This document shows, one piece after another, positions 40,701 through 49,288 of a DNA stretch of 64,000 nucleotides (its first letter is position 1; every line of letters starts with the position of its first letter). Both the position numbers and the translations under genes were made by a program. The stretch spans positions 21,007,001 through 21,071,000 of the forward strand of contig JAZBQD010000027.1 of the NCBI GenBank assembly GCA_036583965.1, in the 5' to 3' direction. Below the pieces are notes generated by a model that saw nothing but the letters and a program-made list of their open reading frames with translations, searched no databases and was not told where the DNA came from. The stretch comes from Prunella strophiata. Taxonomy: Eukaryota > Chordata > Aves > Passeriformes > Prunellidae.

Positions 40701-43700
40701 TTATACAAGATGTATTTAACATTATTCCTTCCTTTATTCACTCAACATGTAAGATATACTTCCATGCTTCATATTATAATCATTTCTTATTCCTCTATTT
40801 CAGACCTCTGGGACTAAGGCTGCACAGCCACAGACTTGTAAACAAAACATCACAATCATTAAGCACTTTATTATATCAGAAATGCTTTTAGGCAGTGCAT
40901 GGTATTGCTTTCCCAAACCATTACACAATGTGTTCTTCTGAAGCCTAGAAAGGTTAAACCAATATAATTTAAATAGTAGTAAACACAGTTGCTTTCTGTG
41001 ACTGCTTCTTTCAGAGATTCTTGTAAGATAAAACAGACTTACCACAGCTGTGAAGAGTAGTCTACTGGCTTAGGAACCTAGGAGTATCAAAAGATACAGA
41101 AAATGAGGATCAAGATTTTTTTCTAAAACCCAGAAATTAGATGGATTTAACTATCAATCCAGGTGATCTAATTTGTCTACAAGTCTATTTTAAAGAAGTT
41201 ATAATAAAGAACAAATATTCCATATCATTCTGAAAGCAGTACAGAATATTTTAAGCTCTTTTCTTCTGTGACAGTTTGTTTTGGGTATTTTTACTTCACA
41301 GAATTGTTCAAAGCTTTTCTGACAGTGCCTATATTCAAATTTCATACACAAAATAGCTCAATGCTCTGCGTTGTAGAAAAGTGCACTAAAATATGCAATC
41401 AATTTACAGTAATGTATAAAATTCATTTCATATATTCAGGACTGTGGGGCCTTAGACTGTCTACTAGGAAATATGCTCTATAATCTTCAGAGAGACCTGA
41501 GGATATTCCACAACTTCTATCACATGACATCATTCATTCCCTTTTTATTTGAATTGGGCAACTTTTGTACTGTATCTTGCTAAGCATGTCATTTGATTCT
41601 GAACTTAAATTTAAAAATTAAACTGCAACCAGTTTGCAAAATGGATGTTATATGTACACAAACATATGCATAGATCATGTTTATTCATGCACAAGAGGCA
41701 CAGTAGCATCTCCCATTAGTGTGTGATAACTCAGTATTACCCTACTCCTCTAAAACAATGTGTGAAAATGCACAGTGCTGAAAAATTGATTTTAGTGAAA
41801 GGTTAACATAAATCTCACACACTTATAACTTAAGGTCAGATATTCTTAGGTAAGCAAACATGTTTTGTTTTTTTTTCCTTCAAGTAAAACCAGTGAATGT
41901 TTTATTTTCTGGACTCTAATAGGGAAGAAATTACAGTAACATTCTTCTCAGTTTTTCTTCACAGTTTTTTACTTATGATACATGGAATGTCACCAAAAGA
42001 GACTTCCAAATACAAATCAAGTCAGGAAAATATTATTAATAAAGGCCTATAAACTTAAATTGATTGAATTGCAATCAATTACAGTTCTCACTGTCTTGAC
42101 CTCAAGTATTAACCAAGATCTCTATCAAGTCTCTAGACTTGACCTTGAAATAAACTTCAGTGTGGAACACATTAAAGTTCTGTGTGATAAAACCAGGCTC
42201 ACGTGTTTGGCTTGGGTAGCAGTAAATCTAAACAGGTATTAAACAGTCACTTAGTCCAGTTCTTGAGACAGAAAAAGGAAACATGCATTAGTTCCCAAAC
42301 AGTGTAGACAAAGGGCTCTTTCCACAGCAGCATCTGCAGTGCTGGCAGCACGTGAGCCCCTCAGGAGTGCAGGGCACCCAGGAGAGCCAGCTGTCACCTG
42401 GCAGCAGCACTGGCCTTCCCATCCCTGCAGATGCTGCTGGTCTTACTCAGGCAGCTCTGCTTCTGATGGGGAGACCTGGCAGAAAGTTAACAGACTATGA
42501 ATGTGCTGACAGACAATTCCTAAGAGAAATGTTTCAGTGCATCAACCAGATGACACACTACAAGGCCACAATTTCAAAAACTACAAAGTTTTTAGACTGT
42601 TGCAAAATATTCTTAAATATTTCAAATTTGTTTGAATATTCCAAGTAGTGCTAATAAACTGGAAAGAATATAAAAATTCAAAGATGGTTTAAGTCCATCC
42701 TCTAGAGCAGTTAAAGGATAGATGAGTAGTTGCTTTTCTAAATTTGGAATGGACAAATATATTCATATAACAAGTGTTGTTCATTGGCATAAAGAAGGAT
42801 AAAATCAAATGTTATTCCAGAAGCCCTTGGCTCATACTGTGCTATGTATCCAATGCCTCTACAGAAACTAAAAAAATGGAGGAAAGCTAGGAAGAAACAG
42901 ATATTACTCATACAGTGCATAAAATGTCTGCTGACATATACCACTTATTTTAAAGGGAAAAAATTGTTTATAGGGACATCTGTGAAAAGTCTGGAATATA
43001 GATATTCTGGAGCTCAGCAGTTTTTCATTCAATATTCATTCCTAAAGTCTTCTGATATATGGATTTTATGCTGTTTCTGGGCATTTTTATATCAGATGGT
43101 TGTAAAGACTGTTAGACTTAATAACAGTAAAAGTTATAGCATGTTTAAAACCTGATTGATGTTTCAGTATCTTTAACTGCATCGTTTATCATAATAAGAT
43201 GTTTATATTTCATCCTTCCAAGTTAACAGTGGTGAAGCATCAATTTATCTTTTTGTTCTGATCATGACACCAGTTGGTAACATCTCATGAACAGTATTTA
43301 TTCATTCTGTAAAACTGTTATTTTCAATACTCCTCTAAATAGTATATTTTAAATTTAACAGAAAGCTTTACCATTAGAAAGAGACCTACATAACACTCAG
43401 CAGCATTTTTCCTAACTTCAGATATTACACTGCCAGTGCTTTTAAAATATATTGATGATTCAGTGATAGTGACACCATGAAAGGGAAATCTACCCTTGAA
43501 CAAGCAAGGAGTGAGAAATTTACAAATTTCACAATAAGCAATGGGTGGAGGGATGAAAGCTAAATTCACACAACATTTTCATCTTTATTTCAGATTTTTC
43601 CTCTCACCCAATCTAACACAACTTGTACCAACAAATAGTCTGTGCATTCCTCTTCAAACAAAATCCTGGAAATATAGGGCTTTAAAGATGTCTTATGGTA

Positions 43701-46700
43701 TTTTAACATACTTATACTCTTTAGGATCTCATGTACACTTGTTCTGGAAACTAAGGCACAATAAGCCCCAGAGACATATCAAAATGCAGCTACTAAGAGC
43801 TGACCCCTACCTACTTATAAAAGCCATTGAAGCGGTGTATCTTGATTGCTGTAACAAAAGCAATTTTATTAATAAGTCAAACTGTTGAGAATCAGGTTAA
43901 AGTAAGTGAAAATTGCTTTAAAGCAAATTAAGGAAATAGGGTTCATTACTGGGTTCTTGGGTTTTTATCAATTAACCTCAACAAAGGAAGGCAGTAATCT
44001 GATGCACAGTGTTACAGGGGGCAGAGAAGGAACAAGTGTATAGTATATTAATGCATCATCACATCTGTGCATAAAACACTTGAGTACATATTATAAAATC
44101 ATTTTTCTTATTACTTTCACAAACTTTTCTAGATTGAGGAGATTCTTGTTTGAAATAAAGACAGGTAAGAACATAAAGAAAAAAGAAAATTTATCAAGCA
44201 GTCAGAATTCAAAGTTTTATATTAGTTTTACAATTTTTAAACTTACTACCTAGGCTGTAATCCCTCTCTCTAACCCAAAGTGACTGGGGAAAAGATTAGA
44301 GCCACAGCACTCTCACCTTCCTGCTGGGGAAGGAAGAAAGTGCACTTTCACATAAAATGTATTTGATCTACACTCTGGAAACTCTTCAGACAGTTCAATT
44401 TATTAATATTCCCCAAAGTTAGACCTGCTTATCAAACTTGTTTTCTTGACATGTCCTACTTACATCCAATAACCAAAAGTATTAGAACTCTCTACTTTAA
44501 GCAATACTGAACCCACCATGAAAGCACCAAGGAACTAGAAACAGTATTATTTTTGTAAGGTAAGATTAATCTTGATGAATTAATGAACTGGGCAGTTTTC
44601 CTGTAAGGTGGAAAATAGAACTAAATAACTGTACTTACACATGGGCTAGGTTTTACTGCATCACTTGGGAAGAATCCAAGCTCTCCTGTTGTTAGATTTC
44701 TTCCCTAAAAAAAAAATTTTAAAAAAATTTAAAATCCATTTTTGAGACGTAATTGGGATAAACTATAAATAATAATACACACCCAGGGATTTAGGACAAT
44801 AAACATATCCAAGAGTCTTTAAAATAAAATGCTATTCTAATAAAGTGTTCCTCAATATTTCTGTGGGGTTTTTTTTGTTGTTTTGTTGGGGTTTTAATAT
44901 AATTAAGTAATAATTATAACTGATAGATCTGAAAGCTCTGAGAGGCAAGAAGGGAGCTCAGAGACTGGGATGTGATTCCCAGTTCTGTCAATGTCTGCCA
45001 GTCTCTGATATCTTCATTAATGTTAATTATCTCCTTTCAATCTACTTCCTCCTCAGCTGGCATTCTACAGAGAGCTGCCACCCTGCAGCCTTGCAGACCC
45101 CCAAAATGACTGCACCAGTGTAAAATGTGCAAAATGACTGCAGCACCTGAAACCAAACCCCAGTGGGAGCTCAGAGCTCGTGATCCAACAGCCCAGTCAG
45201 ACACCACGTTAAGCACTTCCAGAAGTGATGCACATCAGTGGAAATGGATTGGGCAGGGGAGCACTAACAGAATTAAAGATGACTCTCTGATATGATATCC
45301 TGACATGCTGGAGGTGCATCCACACAACAGGGAGACCAGGAGCAGAAATGCATCCAGCACAGCCTGAACTGAGCCTTTCCTGCACCACAACAGCTGCACC
45401 CTCCCAGAGTGGCAGGACCACCAATTCACTCCAGCTTCTAAGCACCAAAAGTGACCTGACCATCACAAATCCATGCATCAGCAGCTCACACAGTTCAACA
45501 CCAACCAAGCTCTCCTGAAGAACACATTGAAACAACTTTTATTCCTAGCAGTAATAGTGAACACACATTTCAGAGTAGAAGAGAGCACATACCTAAAATC
45601 CTGATCACAGATTCATAAAATGAAGGCATCAAAATGTGTATTTAGGCAAACAAATTTCTTAATTTAACTGATTTTTTAAAAGTACATAAATACTTAACTT
45701 CTATTAAATGTAATATACTGACTGTAAATATAATATACTCTCAGCATTTGGGTATGAGAGTAAGCATGAGTACTTTACAAGCATTTACATAATGGAAATT
45801 ATATTTCTTTTCTATTTTTGATGGCATACCTGCAACATCAAAAAATTTAAAAAGGGAAAAACCCCCATAGACATGAAATTTCTTAAGGGTTTCATTTTGT
45901 TTCTGTAACACTAAATGTGTAATTCTACCATAATACCCTCAATGAGTGAGTGCACCATTCTCCACAGGAGATCACTATGCAATTTATCACACACAGTAGC
46001 TACCACCTTAACCAAGAATACAGAGAAGTGCAGAGGCAGCAGAGGAGAGGGAAAATCACATGGGCAATATTTAAGCTAAAAGTGCTTTATACCAGTGATA
46101 TTAAAAAAAATAATTCTGTGCCAACAAGTGACAATCTCACATATTTGAACCTGTGTTCAGCAAAGCTTCCTTACCCCCCTTTCACATCATCTGCTTGAAT
46201 ACAGGTTTCCCTTTGTATCCATACATTCTATTTACTCCTGAAACACAAATCCCTCTCGAGTACAAATCTAATTTTGAGCAGAGCTCTGGAACAGTCTGCC
46301 ATCCAAGTGATACTTATTTTCAATACTAATCCTACCTGAATAGCAAGTGGTAGCACACTCAATAAAACCAACCACTGAACAAGACCTATTAATGTCTATC
46401 AAGACATGTTTGACCACACTTCAGCTACAGCTCAAGCACTGCTTAATAACCTGTATTATTTAGTTGATGTGCTGTAAAGAATGAAAAGGTATTACCTAAA
46501 CCACACATACTTATCTATTACAATCATTTGAATTTCTAAATGGTCAACTTAGAAAACCATTGTAATATTAGTCTAGTGGGTCAGCTGTAAGTTACCCTAA
46601 AAGCCCTTTTGAATAATTAAAGATTTTAATATAAATTGCATTTTGCAAGCTCTTTCTTAATATGCATTTTAAAATGTAGATGTCGTTGAAAGACTCAGAA

Positions 46701-47483
46701 AAATCTGTATTAAGCAGTCTGTGACAAGAGAGAAAAAAATTCCTGAATGATGCTAATGGAGATGACAATTTCCATTAGGATTCAAATCTATTACTAAGGC
46801 TTCTAGGGAAAAGCCCAACACACTTTCTGGTTTCTGCTAGTTAAACACAATGAGATTCTAGCTAAATTCTTTAGCATGATAATCACAAAAAACCTCTAAG
46901 ACAATTTCCAGTAAATTGAGTTGACAGATGTGTATGAACATGGCAATAGAATCAGTCCCACGTGGTGGCAGTAATTTTGGCTTGTACTAATTGTATTAGT
47001 CAGATGATTACCTTCTAGCCAGTCCTAAGTCAAGAGCAGGTTTAAATGCTTCTCCAGATCAGAACTCTAGACCTTGCAGAACCAAGTCCTACATACAAAA
47101 CTACACAGGCCAAACTCTGTCATTTGAAAAGATTTCCTTTTAGTGATGTGAAATACCCATGGTCTGGGGGGTTTTGGAGGGGAGTTTGTTTGGTTTTTGG
47201 GTTTGGAGTGTTTTTTGGGAGGGGGTAAGATGGCTTGGTTACGCCTATTTACATTTTTTTTTCAATAGATAAAGTATTTCTATTGTTTATTACTTCCCCC
47301 CATTAAATGTTCAGGATGATACAATGACATAGGAGGAGTTCACTGATCCTGTCCTGAAGAGTGTGAAGAAGATTCCATCCTAATTGTAGCCAGAAAAACA
47401 AAAGCCAAAACAAACAAAAAGTATGACCTAACTCATGAAATAGACCAGGCAGTTTTTATATTATATTCATTACCTAATTAAAG

Positions 47484-47521
<38 letters not shown>

Positions 47522-48412
47522 GGAGATCAACACAGGAACAACAATTCAAGAAGACAGATCTTTTCCACTTGTTGTTCTATTAATCTCCTGATAGTTCTTC
47601 TATTTAGCTCTATTTCCATGTATGCAACAATACAAACGATCAAGAAAAATGAGACACATTTATTTACTATTAAAGTGAATGCAAGTCAGCATTTTCAACA
47701 TTTATAGTTCTCATTTAAGATGAAATTTTAGTAACAGAAGTAGCAATGTGAATCATGTGACAGCCAATTTTGCCATCAATGGGATATACTTTTCCCATGT
47801 ATATAAAAACCCCTATCCTTACCTGACTTGAGCCAGCATCAAGTAGTCTAGGTGTGGTTCTGTTTTGCAGAGCTATTTCTCTCCCTCATAAATTTAATAT
47901 TCACTAACTGGGTTTTGTCAACATAGCTTTTACTCATGTTGTGTTAGAGAACCAGACACTGAAAATTCAAAAACTTTGCTCTTTGTGCCAAACACTCTCC
48001 TTAACTCTTATAATTTCACTAGGATTGCCACCAATGTCATGTTCTTGCATATTTATTCACCAGGACTTTTACTTTAAGGTTGCAAGAATGAAGATTTACA
48101 CCATACAGGAACTACTGGCAATTTAAAAGCAAAATTAGTTGCATTAGGCATTTATTTGGATAGACCACAAATCATTTTGTTGTTGTTCAAAAAGAAAAAA
48201 AGTTAGGAGAGCAATATATCAATAAGTTGATATCTGGACAAACAGAATACAGCCATTTGCTAAATGATACAGTACCTGCCAAAATAAGCTGTGTGCATCT
48301 CCTCTAATGAGTTCAATAGTGTCCCCAATCTGGATATGCAATGGTGGCCCATCTTGTGCTGCTGGCTGTGGGATTCCATTGTAGTTCCTAATTACTTGCA
48401 TTTTTGGTAAAC
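22670..48412 (-). CDS. VAV3: VAV3, C-terminal SH3-SH2-SH3 part (eight exons, 5' end outside window)
   Basis: Coding join on the minus strand: 48276-48412, 44639-44704, 41043-41077, 39175-39291, 38405-38492, 35160-35289, 24432-24583, 22670-22711. The joined exons give 255 residues with no stop and phases that fit at every junction. VAV3 is a cytoplasmic exchange factor for Rac and Rho GTPases, activated by tyrosine phosphorylation downstream of antigen, integrin and growth-factor receptors; that is family knowledge. What the sequence shows is a first SH3 (VIRNYNG...[11 protein letters not shown]), an SH2 (AMERL...STYLVR...KFKNLMELVEYY) and a last SH3 ([15 protein letters not shown]...GWWRGEV...[12 protein letters not shown]). 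The [14 protein letters not shown] and MSANGWW segments match VAV3 as I recall it better than VAV1 or VAV2. The exchange (DH), PH and C1 parts lie past the right edge. The gene is intact here: no frameshift or premature stop. Confidence 0.97.
22712..24431 (-). other. VAV3: VAV3 last intron (1.7 kb)
   Basis: GT-AG intron between the two exons of the C-terminal SH3, in phase 0. It holds no recognised repeat, and the open frame at 23924-24151 has no family resemblance. A nine-base T run sits just inside its 5' end on the opposite strand. Confidence 0.9.
24432..24583 (-). CDS. VAV3: VAV3 exon: most of the C-terminal SH3 domain
   Basis: 152 nt: two bases completing Val, then 50 codons starting [20 protein letters not shown] and ending [12 protein letters not shown]. 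The acceptor is CTTGCAG and the donor GTAAGA. ARYDF is the ALYDY-type motif, RELSLLKGD is the diverging turn, and the adjacent Trp pair in GWW gives the ligand-pocket Trp. It carries the RT loop, n-Src loop and first four strands of the SH3. The exon is visibly more GC-rich, with CpG-containing codons at 24520-24570, than the surrounding intron. In the Vav family this SH3 binds partners such as hnRNP proteins and zyxin (shown mainly for VAV1). About human residues 784-834. Confidence 0.98.
26440..27430 (+). repeat. Long purine-rich (A/G) tract
   Basis: About 1 kb in which the + strand is strongly biased to A and G (AAGAAAGAAAAAGGAGAAAG and similar), interrupted near 27010-27120. It gives pyrimidine-rich pre-mRNA in VAV3. 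The open frames here, Ser/Phe/Leu-rich on the minus strand, are by-products of composition. Confidence 0.65.
28540..29300. other. GC-richer intronic patch with a 164-codon open frame
   Basis: The minus strand is open for 164 codons at 28683-29177, the longest non-exonic frame in the window. The translation has no recognisable domain, is Arg/Ser/Leu-rich and lacks splice partners. The patch could be an unrecognised old repeat; raised GC alone lengthens random frames. Confidence 0.3.
31829..31880. repeat. Two-copy 26-bp tandem duplication
   Basis: CAGTTAATGCATCAAGCAT is followed 26 bases later by CAGTTAATGCATTAAGCAT; the copies differ at a few positions, so the duplication is older than the others. 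Confidence 0.8.
35089..35104. repeat. (TA)8 microsatellite
   Basis: Perfect TA repeat, followed by CATACAGACACATATATATG, 56 nt downstream of the donor of the SH2-linker exon in transcription direction. Confidence 0.85.
35160..35289 (-). CDS. VAV3: VAV3 exon: end of SH2 domain and SH2-SH3 linker
   Basis: 130 nt: 43 codons in phase 0 then one base (G). The acceptor is CTGAAAG and the donor GTGAGG. It starts [20 protein letters not shown], the C-terminal helix and closing part of the SH2 domain, then [20 protein letters not shown] and GGN. The linker after PYKE is the least conserved stretch of the module, and here it differs from my memory of the mammalian linker at several positions. The split codon G|TG gives Val, where mammals as I recall have Leu just before LSPK. 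The donor choice is supported by phase; another GT eight bases earlier has a poor consensus and is also out of phase. About human residues 741-783. Confidence 0.95.
35290..38404 (-). other. VAV3: VAV3 intron within SH2 (3.1 kb)
   Basis: Phase 0 GT-AG intron. No interspersed repeat was recognised. The pyrimidine-rich ORF at 37190-37447 (+) is low-complexity Leu-rich and not credible as a gene. Confidence 0.88.
38405..38492 (-). CDS. VAV3: VAV3 exon: middle of the SH2 domain
   Basis: 88 nt: one base completing Lys, then 29 codons reading [20 protein letters not shown] followed by ENRKFKNLM. The acceptor is GCCCACAG and the donor GTAAGC after ATG. It encodes strands D-E of the SH2 core; HIKI holds the conserved His of strand D that lines the phosphotyrosine pocket. 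About human residues 711-740. The intron to its left in transcription (38493-39174, 682 bp) is the shortest in the window. Confidence 0.97.
38493..39174 (-). other. VAV3: VAV3 intron within SH2 (0.7 kb)
   Basis: Short GT-AG intron splitting a Lys codon after its second base. Nothing else was seen in it. Confidence 0.9.
39175..39291 (-). CDS. VAV3: VAV3 exon: N-terminal half of the SH2 domain
   Basis: 117 nt: one base completing Trp, 38 codons, then two bases of a Lys codon. The acceptor is TTGTTACAG and the donor GTAAGT. It starts [20 protein letters not shown] and continues [18 protein letters not shown]. This covers helix A and strands B-C of the SH2 domain. The Arg in TYLVR is the FLVR arginine that contacts phosphotyrosine, so the binding pocket is intact. 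About human residues 672-710. Mammalian VAV3 has YAGAMERL where this bird sequence has FAGAMERL, as far as I recall. Confidence 0.97.
39292..41042 (-). other. VAV3: VAV3 intron before the SH2 domain (1.75 kb)
   Basis: GT-AG intron splitting the Trp codon at the SH2 boundary. It contains a short CR1 LINE fragment at 40561-40660; the rest is AT-rich unique sequence. Confidence 0.88.
40561..40660 (-). mobile_element. CR1 LINE, short 3' fragment
   Basis: The + strand reads AAGGTTGGAGGAGACCTTCA then GATTCATCTAGTCCAACCAC, the reverse complement of the conserved CR1 3' region. The terminal octamers are lost or diverged. It lies in the intron before the SH2 exons, in the same orientation as VAV3. 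Confidence 0.75.
41043..41077 (-). CDS. VAV3: VAV3 microexon: SH3-SH2 linker
   Basis: 35 nt only. The acceptor is CTCCTAG and the donor GTAAGT. It encodes [11 protein letters not shown] plus the first two bases of the Trp that opens the SH2 domain; the third base comes from the next exon. It is the short linker between the first SH3 and the SH2 (about human residues 661-671). Mammalian VAV3 has a closely similar linker (VPKPVDYS...W) by my recollection. The exon was found by phase: the flanking exons (22 codons in phase 0 and one needing a two-base start) do not join without it. Skipping it would shift the frame and remove the SH2 and last SH3. Confidence 0.93.
41078..44638 (-). other. VAV3: VAV3 intron between SH3 exon and microexon (3.6 kb)
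   Basis: Phase 0 GT-AG intron. A locally GC-rich patch lies at about 42300-42490. No repeat or exon was recognised. Confidence 0.88.
44639..44704 (-). CDS. VAV3: VAV3 exon: second half of the N-terminal SH3 domain
   Basis: 66 nt, exactly 22 codons, phase 0 at both ends, reading [20 protein letters not shown] then PC. It completes the first SH3 with the strand [11 protein letters not shown], whose Phe-Phe-Pro-Ser corresponds to the W/F-F-P-S ligand-pocket segment of SH3 folds. The acceptor is preceded by ten T and ends TAG; the donor is GTAAGT after a Cys codon. Because both ends are in phase 0, skipping it would keep the frame but destroy the SH3 fold. About human residues 639-660. Confidence 0.96.
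45050..45540. other. GC-richer intronic patch
   Basis: About 490 bases of higher GC than the flanks, with a 108-codon minus-strand frame lacking any recognised domain. It could be an unrecognised old repeat. Confidence 0.3.
47161..47226 (+). repeat. G/T-rich low-complexity stretch
   Basis: Runs of six, four, three and five G separated by T-rich loops, with almost no A or C. It is compatible with a long-loop G-quadruplex on the + strand, the template strand for VAV3. Confidence 0.6.
47486..47518 (+). repeat. Poly(A) run, 33 bases
   Basis: An uninterrupted run of A inside a VAV3 intron. No retrogene or SINE body was recognised upstream and no flanking target duplication was seen. A 10-bp inverted repeat, ATCAGGAGAT and ATCTCCTGAT, begins at its right edge and closes at 47583-47592. 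Confidence 0.85.
48276..48412 (-). CDS. VAV3: VAV3 exon: linker and first half of the N-terminal SH3 domain
   Basis: 137 nt. The acceptor reads TTTTCCAG before GTTTACC, and the donor is CAG followed by GTACTG. The exon enters with two bases completing a Gly codon, then 45 codons starting [12 protein letters not shown] and ending DAHSLFWQ, leaving in phase 0. It holds the first strands, RT loop and n-Src region of the first SH3. The usual ALYDY motif is replaced by VIRNYNG, as is normal for the first SH3 of VAV3. A proline-containing [12 protein letters not shown] stretch lies in the RT-loop region. By counting from the C-terminus this is about human residues 593-638. The first upstream intron bases are two long T runs on the coding strand (see the poly-T entry). 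Confidence 0.96.
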
Positions 48413-48421
48413 CTGGAAAAG

Positions 48422-48460
48422 AAAAAAAAAAAAATCATTAAAAAAAAAAAAAAAAAAAAA
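48422..48460 (-). repeat. Two long T runs forming the polypyrimidine tract of a VAV3 acceptor
   Basis: On the transcript strand a 21-T run (48440-48460) is followed by AATGA, then a 13-T run (48422-48434), CTTTTCC and the AG of the first-SH3 exon. The only purines near the acceptor are in TAATGA, so the branch-point adenosine is probably there or upstream of the 21-T run. Both runs are prone to length change. Confidence 0.85.
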
Positions 48461-49267
48461 CACAAACAAACAGAAAAAATCCCAAAATCCAGAATCAACT
48501 TTTACTTAATGACAATCTATAGAATCTGAAAACCATGAGAGCAATCAAGCAAAGTAACACAATGTCTTTAGCAGGTGTTACTGCACTAGTACTTAGTACT
48601 ATACCAGGCACAACCAAATAGAAAATAGTTACTTTGGAAAAACATTTCTATCCCCCTTTTCTTCTTGGAGTAAAGTTCATTCCATGCCTATGGAGACTCT
48701 TCCCTGTACATGTGCACCCATGGCTCTGCATAGGGTTCAAATATTAAGGCTATATTTATAGTTTAAGGCAAAGATTTCAATGAATTAGCATTGAAGACAC
48801 CAATATGGATAATCTCACCTGCTTTAGAACAGTATTACCAAAAACCTGTGGCCAATGTGAACATGGCCAGGAGAGTCAGGATCACAACTCTTTTAGGTTT
48901 CTCAAAACACTTTTTCTTTTTTTAAATTTTCATGTTATAACACTATTTCCAGGTGCATGTAGCAAATCCTGGATCAATTGAAGTTTCATTTTCAAGACAA
49001 GAACTCTAGATGCAAACTAGTCCTTCCACATCAACTACTGACTACATCATAGACAACTAAGCTGTGTTGGGGATTTTTTTTTTTTTTTTTAAGGGAGCAA
49101 CCCACTTCTGTCTGCTTGTGCAAAGAACTAAATCACTGTTTGTAACTACAGTTCAAGAATCCTCCACAGGCATGTATCAAATGGGGGGGGCATCTCCCTG
49201 TATCTTCAGTCAGAAGATAAAACTGTAGATACTGTAACCCCACGTTCTTATAACTTCAACAGCTTTT

Positions 49268-49288
49268 AAAATAAATAAATAAATAAAT
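49268..49288 (+). repeat. (AAAT)5 microsatellite
   Basis: Five tandem AAAT units in the long 5' intron. Confidence 0.85.

Larger units (their letters stand above)
44705..48275 (-). other. VAV3: VAV3 intron inside the first SH3 (3.6 kb)
   Basis: Phase 0 GT-AG intron. It contains a GC-richer patch at 45050-45540, a G/T-rich stretch at 47161-47226 and a 33-base A run at 47486-47518. No other exon was recognised. Confidence 0.88.

Noticed and set aside
43541..43888. 115-codon + strand open frame in a VAV3 intron
   Set aside because: No domain, on the opposite strand to the gene, and composition-driven.
45209..45535. 108-codon minus-strand open frame in a VAV3 intron
   Set aside because: It is on the gene strand, but flanking exons already join in phase without it, and the translation has no VAV3 similarity.
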